Shown in pieces: positions 34,346 to 43,156 of a stretch of DNA of 64,000 nucleotides (position 1 is its first letter; every line of letters starts with the position of its first letter). A program made the translations under genes and the position numbers. Under the pieces are notes generated by a model that was not told the origin of the DNA, ran no database searches, and saw only the letters and a program-made list of their open reading frames with translations. The stretch is from Bifidobacterium sp. (lineage in GTDB: Bacteria > Actinomycetota > Actinomycetes > Actinomycetales > Bifidobacteriaceae), in contig NZ_JALCLM010000001.1 in assembly GCF_022647885.1 (NCBI RefSeq), positions 930,001-994,000 of the forward strand, given 5' to 3'.

Positions 34346-35566
34346 ATGACAGAGAATGTGTTACAAGACTTTGTTTTCAACAACGGACTACGGTTGAGAA
34401 ATAGAGTGGTTATGAGTCCAATGACCACTATGGCTAGCTTCTACAATGGCATGGTTACACAAGATGAAATCGACTATTACGCGGCTCGAAGTAGTGGCCC
34501 AGGCATGGTTATCACAGGGGTAGCAAATGTCAGCGCAAGCGGTAAAGGATTTGAAGGAGAACTGTCTGTATCGCAGGACTCGATGATTCCAGGTTTGCAA
34601 GAAGTGGCTAACGCCATTAAGAAACATGGTGCGCTTGCGGTCTTACAAATTTTCCATGCTGGAAGGAAATCAAATAGCAGAATTCTCAGGGGCGAACATC
34701 CTAAAAGCGCCAGTGCAGTCGCTGCTGAATATCCGCAGGACTCAGAGATTCCTCAAGAACTGAGTGATAGTGAAATTCGTGAAATAATAGAGGATTTTGC
34801 GCAAGCTACCAGACGCGCCATTGCAGCAGGGTTTGACGGCGTTGAGCTTCATGGTGCTAACACCTACTTATTGCAACAGTTCTTTTCACCGCATTCAAAT
34901 CGTCGACAAGACCGCTGGGGAGGAGATTGTGATAAGCGAATGAATTTTGCTCTGGCGGTCATCTCATCAGTACATAAAGCGATTAGCACATATGCCGCCA
35001 GGCCGTTCTTGCTGGGGTATCGTCTCTCACCTGAGGAAATTGAAACTCCTGGAATACGGTTTCAAGATTCGTTGTATTTTGCTGAACAGATACGCGAACA
35101 TATCGATTATCTCCATTTATCAATGGGTAGCTATCAGCGAAGCTCACTAAACGATACGCAGGATCAAGAGCCATTGCAAGCAAAATTCGCTAGGGTCACC
35201 AAAGGGCATATTCCTCTGATCGGAGTCGGTTCTGTTGAAAGTCTCGAGGACGCCGAGGCGGCGCTTGCAGGTGGCGCAGACTTAGTGGCTTTGGGGCGGG
35301 AATTGCTCCGCGAACCACAATGGGTGCAAAAAATTTCCGCCCATGATTTTGCCAGCATTAGGACAACGATTAGCACCTCCGATATGGCAGAGCTAAGTAT
35401 CCCTCCTGTGATGCGTACTTATCTTCTGACAGCATTCCGGTCGGTAATGCATGTTGCAGATGACGAAATTCCGGCAACCAGAGGCGATATCAGCAGCGCA
35501 GACGAATCCCACGTGCAATACCGACATCAGATGGCACCGATGGAAGGATTTGAAAAAAAATTATGA
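34346..35566 (+). CDS. NADH:flavin oxidoreductase of the old yellow enzyme family
   Basis: ATG 34346 follows GGAGG by seven bases; 406 residues. The FMN-barrel motifs are clear: NRVVMSPMTTMAS near 20, LQIFHAGRKSN near 105, GVELHGANTYLLQQFFSPHSNRRQDRWGG near 175 with the substrate-binding His/Asn pair, and LGRELLREPQW near 320. There is no iron-sulfur domain, so it is a single-domain ene-reductase. Such enzymes reduce activated alkenes or quinones, often in stress defence. The divergent HxlR gene is the likely regulator. Confidence 0.92.
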   Translation: MTENVLQDFVFNNGLRLRNRVVMSPMTTMASFYNGMVTQDEIDYYAARSSGPGMVITGVANVSASGKGFEGELSVSQDSMIPGLQEVANAIKKHGALAVLQIFHAGRKSNSRILRGEHPKSASAVAAEYPQDSEIPQELSDSEIREIIEDFAQATRRAIAAGFDGVELHGANTYLLQQFFSPHSNRRQDRWGGDCDKRMNFALAVISSVHKAISTYAARPFLLGYRLSPEEIETPGIRFQDSLYFAEQIREHIDYLHLSMGSYQRSSLNDTQDQEPLQAKFARVTKGHIPLIGVGSVESLEDAEAALAGGADLVALGRELLREPQWVQKISAHDFASIRTTISTSDMAELSIPPVMRTYLLTAFRSVMHVADDEIPATRGDISSADESHVQYRHQMAPMEGFEKKL

Positions 35567-35828
35567 GAAGGAGAAAAGTTAGCAGGCACTGTGCATAGGC
35601 ATGGTGCATAGACGCCGTATATAAATACTGTTATCACTCTTCTTTGAAGGCTCTCTCCATTACTGATGCAGTTACAAACTCAGAGTATCTCACTGGTATC
35701 TAGAGGCCGAGTAGGTTTTATCTCATATCTGGAAGAACTCAGGTCGAGAACCTGCTGCAAATGAGAAAGCTGGCTCGAAAAAGGAGGATTTTGGTATAAA
35801 TATCCACTCGTTGTGAGACTGAGCACGG

Positions 35829-35951
35829 TTGTGTAGTGATTGCCAAGTATAAAGCTATAATTCATTCACGAAAAATGCTGGTATTCCGCCATTCCTGCGT
35901 CCGTAGAGGCAGCGAATACTTCCAGTCTTGTCAATAATCCCTACACAAACG
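35829..35951. repeat. TIR element copy 5 (about 120 bp)
   Basis: The left arm TTGTGTAGTGATT (35829-35841) has one change from the consensus; the right arm AATCCCTACACAA (35936-35948) is perfect and is followed by ACG as in copies 1 and 3. The centre carries ATTCCGCCATT (35883-35893), and TTGCCAAGTA after the left arm matches copy 2. It lies within the 600-bp spacer 35567-36165 between the convergent OYE and DUF308 genes; apart from this element and the hairpin at 36095 I see no gene there. Confidence 0.78.
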
Positions 35952-36094
35952 AAACCCAGAATGGAATTGGCCCAAATTGAGCCTGCACAGAGATAAAAAA
36001 CAGCACAATGTAAACAACAATTACCAAATAGCGCACAATCAATCAAAGCTGCAACCGCATCCTAGCTATGAGCGCGAATAAATCTTGAATATTT

Positions 36095-36138
36095 GGTGTT
36101 TTGGCAATTCTCAATATCTTGAGAATTGCCAAAACACC
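36095..36138. terminator. 20-bp perfect hairpin downstream of the DUF308 gene
   Basis: 36095-36114 pairs exactly with 36119-36138 around a four-base loop. It lies 28 bases past the DUF308 stop. There is only a weak T tract on the minus strand, yet stem length and position make a transcript end likely. Confidence 0.7.
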
Positions 36139-36165
36139 CTCTCTGAGACTATTTGTTTGTGGTTT

Positions 36166-36678
36166 CTAGAAGGCTGCAGCGAGATATGAGGTACCAGAAA
36201 ACAGGAAGTATGTCCCAACAAGGAAGGCCAAGGTAATCGCTGAAGAAACAGGATTAAATAGCAGAACGATACCTAGAATCACACCTAAAATATTCATGAA
36301 GACATCGAAGCGGTAATAACTCGTGGCTTTAACTTTGTAAACGCTCGAAACGGCCAGCTCAAACAGAGAATCTAGAATGAACCAGATAGCAAAGAGATAG
36401 GGGAGCGCAATAACCCCTACGTTAGCGTTGAATAGTAGAAATATGCCGAGCAGAATATCTACAATGCCGAGTACCAGGATATAGATATTTTTCGCACCGG
36501 TGAAGTCATCAAGCTTTCTTCTGAAAACCAATTCCGATATACCTTTGAGAATCGCCAAAATAGCAAAAACATAAACAATGGCTACCAAATTGCTGGCTGG
36601 ATTGCTGAATGAAATCAGCGCGGTAATGATGAAGAGTATCCCTACAAAGAAATAATCCCAATTAATTTTTCTTGTCAT
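36166..36678 (-). CDS. DUF308 / HdeD-like membrane protein
   Basis: The start at 36678 follows AAGGGAGAAG; 170 residues. Six membrane helices in three hairpins are visible, each with the DUF308 pattern of a short polar turn such as NPASN, NANVG and NPVSS. HdeD in E. coli is linked to acid resistance, but the family is broad and the role here is unknown. Base use is AT-rich. The gene is monocistronic. Confidence 0.85.
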   Translation of the reverse strand: MTRKINWDYFFVGILFIITALISFSNPASNLVAIVYVFAILAILKGISELVFRRKLDDFTGAKNIYILVLGIVDILLGIFLLFNANVGVIALPYLFAIWFILDSLFELAVSSVYKVKATSYYRFDVFMNILGVILGIVLLFNPVSSAITLAFLVGTYFLFSGTSYLAAAF

Positions 36679-36886
36679 ATATATCTTCTCCCTTGGATCT
36701 GTGGATGCGCGTTGACCACGCATACATCGGATTCCTCATCTTCAGTCTAGGCGTAGATGAAGCAACGCATCATCTACGCCTTTGAGTATCTCCATAGGCA
36801 ACAAACAGTCTCAGGCTCACTATTGCTCACAAGTGTTCATTGACCGTTTATGTGAGTTCACCTTTTTATCGATATGAGAGAAAGCA

Positions 36887-37855
36887 CTAAGCAACTTCTG
36901 GTAGTGATACGGCTGAGGGCAGAGGCTCATTGCTTTGAGGAAGTAGCGCATTCGTGATGCAACCGTTGTCGATGGATTGCAGAGCTTGTTCTAATGGCAC
37001 ACTGAGATGTCCGTGTTGATTCATCCAAGTGGTATATGAGCGCACCATGGAGAGATTGGCAGTGCCCCAACGACCGGTTGAGTCAAACCATGAGGGCAGT
37101 ACTGAGCGCAACGATACCGTGAGCACTTCGGGGTCAATGTGGCATAGTGCTGGTTGTAGCGCATTTACTGCGGCCTGTTCATCTTCCCGAACCATGCGAT
37201 AACCGCGTTCGGTGGCAGTGACAAAGTTTTGCACCACTTGTGGGTTGCGGTCAAGGAATTCGCGTCTGACGCACAGATAGTAAGAGTGGTGCGGGGCAAC
37301 GTCAATCGAGTCAAAAGGTAATGTCACCACCTGTTCGAAAGGTTGCGATCCTTGGAATGGTTCCCACCAAGCCACATTGATGAATGCGTCACATTTACCT
37401 CGTTCGACTGAACGTATATCTGGCTCCCATTCACCTGGGTCTGTGGTGATGACTTTGGAGAAGTCCCCGCCGTCCTTGCTCACCGCTTGTTCCAGTTCAG
37501 TGTAGAGACGCTTAACTCCCATCGGAATACATACTCGTTTACCTTCGAGATCTTTGAAGCGTGTAATTCCTGTCGATGTGTTGGTGATGATGCCGCCAAT
37601 CTGGCATTGATTCATCACTGCTACGGAAATCAACGAGGCTTCATCGTGTTGATGAAACAGGAGTTGATTCAGTCTTAGCAAAGCAATGTCGCATTCGCCG
37701 CGTGCCAACAGGTAAGCAGGATCTCCGCGGAAGAAGTCTCCGCTAGCGAACTCGGGATCAATGCCAACTTCTTGATATAGCCCTGCTGCTCGAGCAAGAT
37801 ACATTCCGGCGTGATTAGTCCAGGGATGAACATATTCGAGTCTGACTTTCAACAT
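36887..37855 (-). CDS. THI5/NMT1-type binding protein without a signal peptide
   Basis: AAGGAG precedes ATG 37855; 322 residues. The fold is that of type-2 binding proteins related to SsuA/THI5: EYVHPWTNHAGMYLARAAGLYQE at 7-29, GECDIALLRLNQ near 52, and FKDLEGKRVCIPMG near 100. It has no signal peptide or lipobox, and no ABC permease or ATPase gene is adjacent. So it is either a cytoplasmic ligand-binding protein or an HMP-synthase-like THI5 relative; the Cys-rich motif of yeast THI5 is not seen. The APH-type kinase gene lies upstream on the same strand. No TPP riboswitch was found. Confidence 0.72.
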   Translation of the reverse strand: MLKVRLEYVHPWTNHAGMYLARAAGLYQEVGIDPEFASGDFFRGDPAYLLARGECDIALLRLNQLLFHQHDEASLISVAVMNQCQIGGIITNTSTGITRFKDLEGKRVCIPMGVKRLYTELEQAVSKDGGDFSKVITTDPGEWEPDIRSVERGKCDAFINVAWWEPFQGSQPFEQVVTLPFDSIDVAPHHSYYLCVRREFLDRNPQVVQNFVTATERGYRMVREDEQAAVNALQPALCHIDPEVLTVSLRSVLPSWFDSTGRWGTANLSMVRSYTTWMNQHGHLSVPLEQALQSIDNGCITNALLPQSNEPLPSAVSLPEVA

Positions 37856-38056
37856 TATTTCTCCTTAATTAAGGTTGGATTTCTTGAAAAATCGATGATG
37901 CGGTGATGCTGAGATATTGCTTGCTGAGATTGTTGGTTGACAAGATTGTTGTGCGCCGGTGCAGAGTCACCCAGGTGAGTGTGCACCAGTGTTCTACGAG
38001 ACAAATATTCCTAGTGCACGTTGTTTTGGTACCGGCTGAGCTGCTTCTGCTGCGTA

Positions 38057-39223
38057 CTATCTAGCGCATTTTTCGAGGCACTCGCGTATGTCTTTGAGTA
38101 AGGATTGCCCTGAAGGAGTTGAGAACCAGCGAGTATGTGCCAGAAAACAGGAGTCGTAGCACCAATCAGCATCTTGCAGACGGTTAGGAAGTTTCATGTA
38201 GTACTGCAGCCAGTTCAGGCCAGCTTCAGCTTGGCAGATAGCCAATATGTCTGGCAGTATAAGTCGTTCAATATCGCTCAAAGGGCGCACTGTGCAATAG
38301 CCTGTTATAAGTGCTGCGGCGACATCAGGCTGGTATGCTGCCTCGTTACCGTCCATAATGTCAACCCACTGTATGCAGTGTCGCTCTAATAGCATTGCGA
38401 GCTCGAAGATTGCAGTGTTTTGGTCTGATAGGCCGAAGTCAATAACGGCAGATGGGTGTTTGCCGTGCCATAGGAAATTCGAGATATGAGGATCGCCGTG
38501 CGTCCATCTTGCAGGCAGAGTCTGATACAACTTGCCTACACGACTGGCATATGGTTCAACTACCTGTACATCATGTGCAATATCGCGTTGCGTGAGTTCC
38601 AGATAGCGCCTAACGAGTGGACGTTGACTAAGCCATAGGTTGAGTGATTTGTGAATATCACCGGATGCAAACATGCCAAAGGTATTCGACATACCGTTGA
38701 TTGGTAAACGTGCCTCTGCAAATCCTACAGAGGCGCAATCAATGGATGCAACGTATGAGCCTAGTTCGTGTGCCTCTTCGAGATCAGAGGGAGAATCCCA
38801 ACTTAGGGCCTTCGCATAGCGGTCTTCACCCTCTACAGCGACATAGCATTCAAATGCTGCGTTACCTTGCACAGCTACAGTGTCATTGCTTGAATCGACG
38901 CTAAAAGCTGTGGAGGATTGGGAGTTGAAATGCAAGAATCGAGGTGCAGTAATACCATGATCGCCAAGATATTCGGCGTAGCGATGATATGGGGTGATGC
39001 TTGGAGTATCACGAATTGCACGATCATAGCGTTTGATAAATATAGGAGCGACATTGGTACTCACCAAGGATGCTGCTGCGGTTGGCCGAGCACTGTGTGA
39101 CAGTATTCTTTGTGCAACGACTGGTTCTGAAAGTGATGAACATAGTGCCTGCGCCTGATCAAGATCAACATCTGGCCAACGTTGCACAACCATATCGAGC
39201 TGAGGATTTCCCTTACTTTCCAT
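38057..39223 (-). CDS. Aminoglycoside-phosphotransferase-fold small-molecule kinase
   Basis: The 388-residue protein has the APH/choline-kinase core: THGDPHISNFLWHG near 247 with the catalytic Asp and Asn, VIDFGLSD near 265 with the metal-binding Asp, and FIKRYDRAI near 62, whose Lys would bind ATP. The family includes thiamine kinase, homoserine kinase and antibiotic kinases. Neighbouring the THI5-like gene hints at a pyrimidine or thiamine-related substrate, which is inference only. The start is weakly supported; a short upstream frame overlaps it. Confidence 0.75.
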   Translation of the reverse strand: MESKGNPQLDMVVQRWPDVDLDQAQALCSSLSEPVVAQRILSHSARPTAAASLVSTNVAPIFIKRYDRAIRDTPSITPYHRYAEYLGDHGITAPRFLHFNSQSSTAFSVDSSNDTVAVQGNAAFECYVAVEGEDRYAKALSWDSPSDLEEAHELGSYVASIDCASVGFAEARLPINGMSNTFGMFASGDIHKSLNLWLSQRPLVRRYLELTQRDIAHDVQVVEPYASRVGKLYQTLPARWTHGDPHISNFLWHGKHPSAVIDFGLSDQNTAIFELAMLLERHCIQWVDIMDGNEAAYQPDVAAALITGYCTVRPLSDIERLILPDILAICQAEAGLNWLQYYMKLPNRLQDADWCYDSCFLAHTRWFSTPSGQSLLKDIRECLEKCAR

Positions 39224-39566
39224 GATTGCTGCGAATCTCTTTAAGAGACAGACTGATATATTTCATAAACACTGGCGGCAGCAACGACATCTCTTGTTGC
39301 ACCAGGTGAATAGACCTACGGCAAAGGTGAACTACCATGTCTGACATCAACTCCCTGATTGCGATATGGTTGCACAGGGTCGTCAGCAAATAGATGACTT
39401 CGTTCGACGGTATTAGCCGTGTCACGTTCAACGGTCGGAGATTAAATCTCCCTCTCAGCTTTTCAGCTCCCGTGCATTGACAAGAACGAGCGTAGGCATA
39501 GATGCAGACAGTGCGAGTTTAGAGTTGCCTAGAATCGTCTATTCAAACAGACATAGCGTGTTGGAA
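39224..39566. other. Leader region of the APH-type kinase gene
   Basis: This 343-bp stretch has no established gene. On the minus strand AGGGAGTTGATGTC (39343-39356), identical to the leader of the glycerate kinase gene (41463-41476), precedes an ATG at 39338. The frame from there encodes 41 residues and ends at 39213, overlapping the kinase start by 11 bases, so a coupled leader peptide is possible. GGAGATTAAATCTCC (39437-39451) is a palindrome. Confidence 0.35.
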
Positions 39567-40106
39567 TCAAAGCTTTCGTACTAGCTCAAAGCGTTCAAGC
39601 ACAACAGGAGTCTCGTCGTTGAGAGTAAACCCCTCACCATATTCGGCTAAATACTCCTGCGAATTCCAAAACTTCTCATGAACCTGTCGCCAACCCGCAG
39701 CATCGGTGTAGCCTTCGCCTTCATCTTTGGCATGGTTGTCGTCAACATCAATGAATCGCGTAGTCGTTACGGCCGTATATCTCAGTATCGCTACATCTTT
39801 GCCGTCAGAATCGATGATTACACTGAGGTCGCCTGCCTTCGGTAACGCTTCGTTACTTAGCGCAAAGTCGCGATATAAGCTGGCAGTGCTGGTTTTTGCC
39901 CCAGAAAATATAGCCGCGATTAATGCGTCACGGATTGGTCCTGGGTAGGCGAATTCGTCTTTAGGAAGTTGAGCAATAGCTTCCTGAGATAATGCTTGTA
40001 CATCAATCTCAGATATTTGAGCTTCGTTTGGTGCTGCATGTGGTTCTTGCATTGCAGAGTTGTCTGTGCCGTTATCGGCGGTGTTGTGCTGTGTCTCATC
40101 AGTCAT
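39567..40106 (-). CDS. ASCH-domain protein
   Basis: A 179-residue protein with an acidic, Asn/Gln-rich N-terminus (1-45) and an ASCH fold (about 50-179). The conserved GAKTSTASL near 70 and the W..VHEKFW...Y pattern near 140 are visible. ASCH proteins are PUA-like and are thought to bind RNA or modified nucleosides; one member is an amidohydrolase of acetylcytidine. It is monocistronic and the role is unknown. Confidence 0.85.
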   Translation of the reverse strand: MTDETQHNTADNGTDNSAMQEPHAAPNEAQISEIDVQALSQEAIAQLPKDEFAYPGPIRDALIAAIFSGAKTSTASLYRDFALSNEALPKAGDLSVIIDSDGKDVAILRYTAVTTTRFIDVDDNHAKDEGEGYTDAAGWRQVHEKFWNSQEYLAEYGEGFTLNDETPVVLERFELVRKL

Positions 40107-40277
40107 GCCGCTTACTGTAACAGCCTAGTATGTGCAATCAATGAGTAAGCTAATGTTGGCTCACGGAAAGCTGATGTTTCGGCAGCAATTACCAATGCTC
40201 ATATCGCGCTGGATGTGAAACAACTACGTGAGGTAACTCATGCACAGCAGGTGACTGAAGATTCTCTGAGAAGAGGC

Positions 40278-41459
40278 TCACATGATAGCCCGCATAATGT
40301 TCTCACAACAGCGCTCGAGATGGTGAGCGGCCGTATTCATAGCGCAGTCTAGTGAGATTGCACCAGGAGAAATACTAAATATCGCGTCAATCCCTTGCTC
40401 ATAGAGGCTGTTGACGTCATTGCCTATTGCACCGCCAACAGCGATGACCTTACATGCTGGTGCCACGGATTTCACAGCTTTTGCAACACCTACAGGCGCT
40501 TTACCTCTGCTGGTTTGTGCGTCGATTCGCCCCTCGCCCACAAAGCAGTAATCTGCGTCAACGGCGTGTTCTGTAACGTGAAGATGTTGGATGACCATAT
40601 CTATACCGCTATGTATCGAAGCGTTCGTAAAAGCTAAACATCCTGCACCTAATCCGCCTGCAGCTCCAGAACCAGGGATATTAGCAATATCTTGATGAAG
40701 TTGAGTGCGAATAATGTCGGCATAATGGCACATTGCGCGATCTAATGTGTCGACCATATCGTGAGTGGCTCCTTTTTGTGGGCCAAACACTGCTGAAGCA
40801 CCATGACGTCCAGTGAGAGGATTATCAACGTCACTAGCCAACAATATGTTGACTGATGATAAGCGCTCATCGACATCTTTAAGATCAATGGTGCTTAGCG
40901 ACGCTAAAGCGGCACCTCCCCAATGGAGCTCATGTGCATTGCTATCGAGCAAGTGGACACCGAGCGCTTGCGCCATCCCCGCGCCACCATCGTTGCTGGC
41001 GCTCCCTCCTAAGCCAAGGATAATGGTCTGCGCTCCACGATCCAGCGCATCACGAATCATTTCACCGGTACCATATGACGTGGCGAAAAGTGGATTCATG
41101 GTTGTTGAATCCACATATTGCAAACCGCTAGCTGAGGCCATTTCCATAATTGCTGTATGGTCGCTGTCTAGAAATGCATATTCCGCATCGACGTGATTAC
41201 CTAACGGCCCAGTGACCCTCACTGTAACCATTTGCGGTGTTGCCTCATCGCTTACGCTGCGTGAAAGCGAGGTAGTACCTGAATATTGGAGGGGCTGATT
41301 GAGCAGTGCTGATACAGTTCCCTCCCCACCGTCAGCGAGTGGAATCAGCACACACGTGGCTGAAGGCAATGCACGGTGTATACCGCGCGATATGGCTTCA
41401 GCTGCTTGATGAGCACTCAGCGAACCCTTAAAAGAGTCAGGAGCGATGAGTATTTTCAT
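40278..41459 (-). CDS. Glycerate kinase (GarK/GlxK family)
   Basis: Phosphorylates D-glycerate. The 393-residue product has MKILIAPDSFKGSLSA at the start, PLADGGEGTVSAL near 41, LGLGGSASNDGGAGMAQALG near 150 and GRIDAQTSRGKAPVGVA near 300, all typical. AGGGAG lies upstream of ATG 41459. The product (2- or 3-phosphoglycerate) would join glycolysis. It is a single gene. The 14-base leader word shared with the APH-kinase region is noted elsewhere. Confidence 0.94.
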   Translation of the reverse strand: MKILIAPDSFKGSLSAHQAAEAISRGIHRALPSATCVLIPLADGGEGTVSALLNQPLQYSGTTSLSRSVSDEATPQMVTVRVTGPLGNHVDAEYAFLDSDHTAIMEMASASGLQYVDSTTMNPLFATSYGTGEMIRDALDRGAQTIILGLGGSASNDGGAGMAQALGVHLLDSNAHELHWGGAALASLSTIDLKDVDERLSSVNILLASDVDNPLTGRHGASAVFGPQKGATHDMVDTLDRAMCHYADIIRTQLHQDIANIPGSGAAGGLGAGCLAFTNASIHSGIDMVIQHLHVTEHAVDADYCFVGEGRIDAQTSRGKAPVGVAKAVKSVAPACKVIAVGGAIGNDVNSLYEQGIDAIFSISPGAISLDCAMNTAAHHLERCCENIMRAIM

Positions 41460-41524
41460 AGCGACATCAACTCCCTATTACACTCTCTCAAGGCCTGCTC
41501 TAGGTGTGCAGTTACACAGCAGAT

Positions 41525-41707
41525 TCAGAGTTCTGAGCTCTGATCATTGCTGTTGGAACTCTCTGGCAAGAGTCCGCAGCCAAGTCCAAGGAGCCCTGCA
41601 ATAAGACCGCAGATACCAGCGGCTGGACCAGGGGTGGCGATCGAAAGGGCTAGACTGACAGCTCCGAATGCAAGGCTGATGGCTCCAATAATGACTTTTA
41701 CGTGCAT
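41525..41707 (-). CDS. Small membrane protein (60 aa)
   Basis: AAGGGG precedes ATG 41707 by a normal distance. The protein is one or two tightly packed hydrophobic helices rich in Gly and Ala (about 4-47), with a hydrophilic Ser/Asn/Asp tail. It resembles the short actinobacterial small membrane proteins with Gly/Ala-rich hairpins. Unrecognised function. Confidence 0.6.
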   Translation of the reverse strand: MHVKVIIGAISLAFGAVSLALSIATPGPAAGICGLIAGLLGLGCGLLPESSNSNDQSSEL

Positions 41708-41829
41708 AATGCAATCCCCTTCGAAAAAATATCTGGAAGCACCAGATATTGTCGCTCTTCCAACGCATTCAGCTTAACAGCGTCTCATAACAACAACAGC
41801 GCAAGCGTTTGTGAGGGGAGGCAAAGAAG

Positions 41830-42108
41830 CTATCGTCCAATAACACTAACCACAACGGCAAAAATATACATCAGAGAAAAGATGATACCAATGGTGGCGA
41901 ATCCCTGAAATTGTTTTGATTGAGAAACCCCACATACGCCTAGTAACAACGACAATATCGCCAAAATCATCGTGCTGAGCAAAGGGTAAGGCAGGGCGGG
42001 ATGAATAATGGCGATGAAACCCAACACGAAAGAAGTAAAACTTAGGATTGAAATCCAAGTATTGCGCCGTTTGCGCAATTGCTTTCGAGTTTGGGCCATG
42101 TCCGTCAT
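41830..42108 (-). CDS. Small membrane protein (about 92 aa), DUF4190-like hairpin
   Basis: A basic N-terminus (RKQLRKRRN) is followed by three hydrophobic stretches, about 18-37, 42-58 and 68-88. The pattern of hairpin and small residues (GVCGVSQSKQFQGFATIGIIF) recalls half of a DUF4190 protein. Start ATG 42108 or 42099; neither has a good ribosome site. Function unknown. Confidence 0.6.
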   Translation of the reverse strand: MTDMAQTRKQLRKRRNTWISILSFTSFVLGFIAIIHPALPYPLLSTMILAILSLLLGVCGVSQSKQFQGFATIGIIFSLMYIFAVVVSVIGR

Positions 42109-42158
42109 TCTAACCAAGAATGGACGATGTGCGGAATGCCATTGACAGATTTGTAGAG

Positions 42159-43043
42159 TTAGTCAACCAAGTCTCCGTCATCACGACGAGCGATTTCGAT
42201 CTGTTCCCGCATCCATACGCGCTCAGCAGGGTTGATATCCATGCTGTCAAGATATTTCTGGTACACGGGGTAGAAGGTTCTGAGCACAGGGTACAAGGCA
42301 TAGAGCGTATGCTCAGGTTTTTCTGTTCTCCAATGTTGCGGATGTGCATCGAAAGTGTTTTTGAATCGCTTCATGTAGCTTCTAAACGATGAGAATGACG
42401 TATCCATACGTCGTGCGCTCATACCAGCGATCATACGAGGGGAGTAGACGGTTTTATACCCTTTACCTAATAAATGCAGTGATATATCGACATCTTCGTG
42501 CATTACATCAGATTCGTCACGGCATACTTGAGATGAGATGGTCTTCCAGGCAGAAGCTCGTATGGCCATGTTGGAGCCGAAGAGTAAATAGTGTCCGCCG
42601 TCAGCACGGTAGATATTTTGCCTAATCCTGTTGTCGCCTTTGAGACCAATCTTTTTTCCGGGCATGTCGTAATACACCACAGGGCCAGTAGCACCCATGG
42701 CATCAGGGTCCTCAGTGAAAATACCGGACACTACTTCAGCCCAATCAGGTTTCAACATGCTGTCAGCATCCACTCTGCCAAGCACATCGCCTGTGGCATG
42801 GTTGAGACCCCAGTTTCTGGTTGGTATCAGCCCCTGGTCATCATCCTGATGCAGTAGACGTACATTGGCGTCTGGGTGCTCTTTTATGAATTGTTGAGTA
42901 ACGCTAACGGTGTTATCAGTGGAACGATTGTCGACGACAATCACTTCGTGTGGAGGCACTGTTTGTCTGGTGGCATTCAGCAGGCAGTCCGTGATGCGTT
43001 CTTCTTCATTCCAAGCAGGAATGATTATCGAGACGGTCAGCAT
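42159..43043 (-). CDS. Glycosyltransferase family 2
   Basis: From ATG 43043 the product (294 residues) begins MLTVSIIIPAWNEEERI, the GT2 Rossmann start. VDNRSTDNT binds the nucleotide and GRVDADSMLKPDW contains the DxD-type metal site. The C-terminal part is helical and basic with no membrane helices, so it is a soluble transferase acting at the inner face. The acceptor and sugar are unknown. It is divergent from the AI-2E-family gene, and a further glycosyltransferase lies at 44671. Confidence 0.88.
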   Translation of the reverse strand: MLTVSIIIPAWNEEERITDCLLNATRQTVPPHEVIVVDNRSTDNTVSVTQQFIKEHPDANVRLLHQDDDQGLIPTRNWGLNHATGDVLGRVDADSMLKPDWAEVVSGIFTEDPDAMGATGPVVYYDMPGKKIGLKGDNRIRQNIYRADGGHYLLFGSNMAIRASAWKTISSQVCRDESDVMHEDVDISLHLLGKGYKTVYSPRMIAGMSARRMDTSFSSFRSYMKRFKNTFDAHPQHWRTEKPEHTLYALYPVLRTFYPVYQKYLDSMDINPAERVWMREQIEIARRDDGDLVD

Positions 43044-43156
43044 GTTCTCTAGGATACGTGCCCGGGCATACACGGGACGAATCGTGGCGTATGGAATGTC
43101 GACAATCGCTTGAGTCGTACGCGATAATCACTGATGATGTCAGTTCACAGGACATA

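Noticed and set aside
39213-39431. A 72-codon gene upstream of the APH-type kinase
   Set aside because: The long frame has no ribosome site at its first start. Only the inner 41-codon frame has a plausible one, and it is reported as a weak candidate.
37856-39566. TPP riboswitch near the THI5-like and APH-kinase genes
   Set aside because: Neither leader contains the conserved CUGAGA, ACCUGA or GGGUAAUACC-type elements on the coding strand; only ordinary hairpins are seen.
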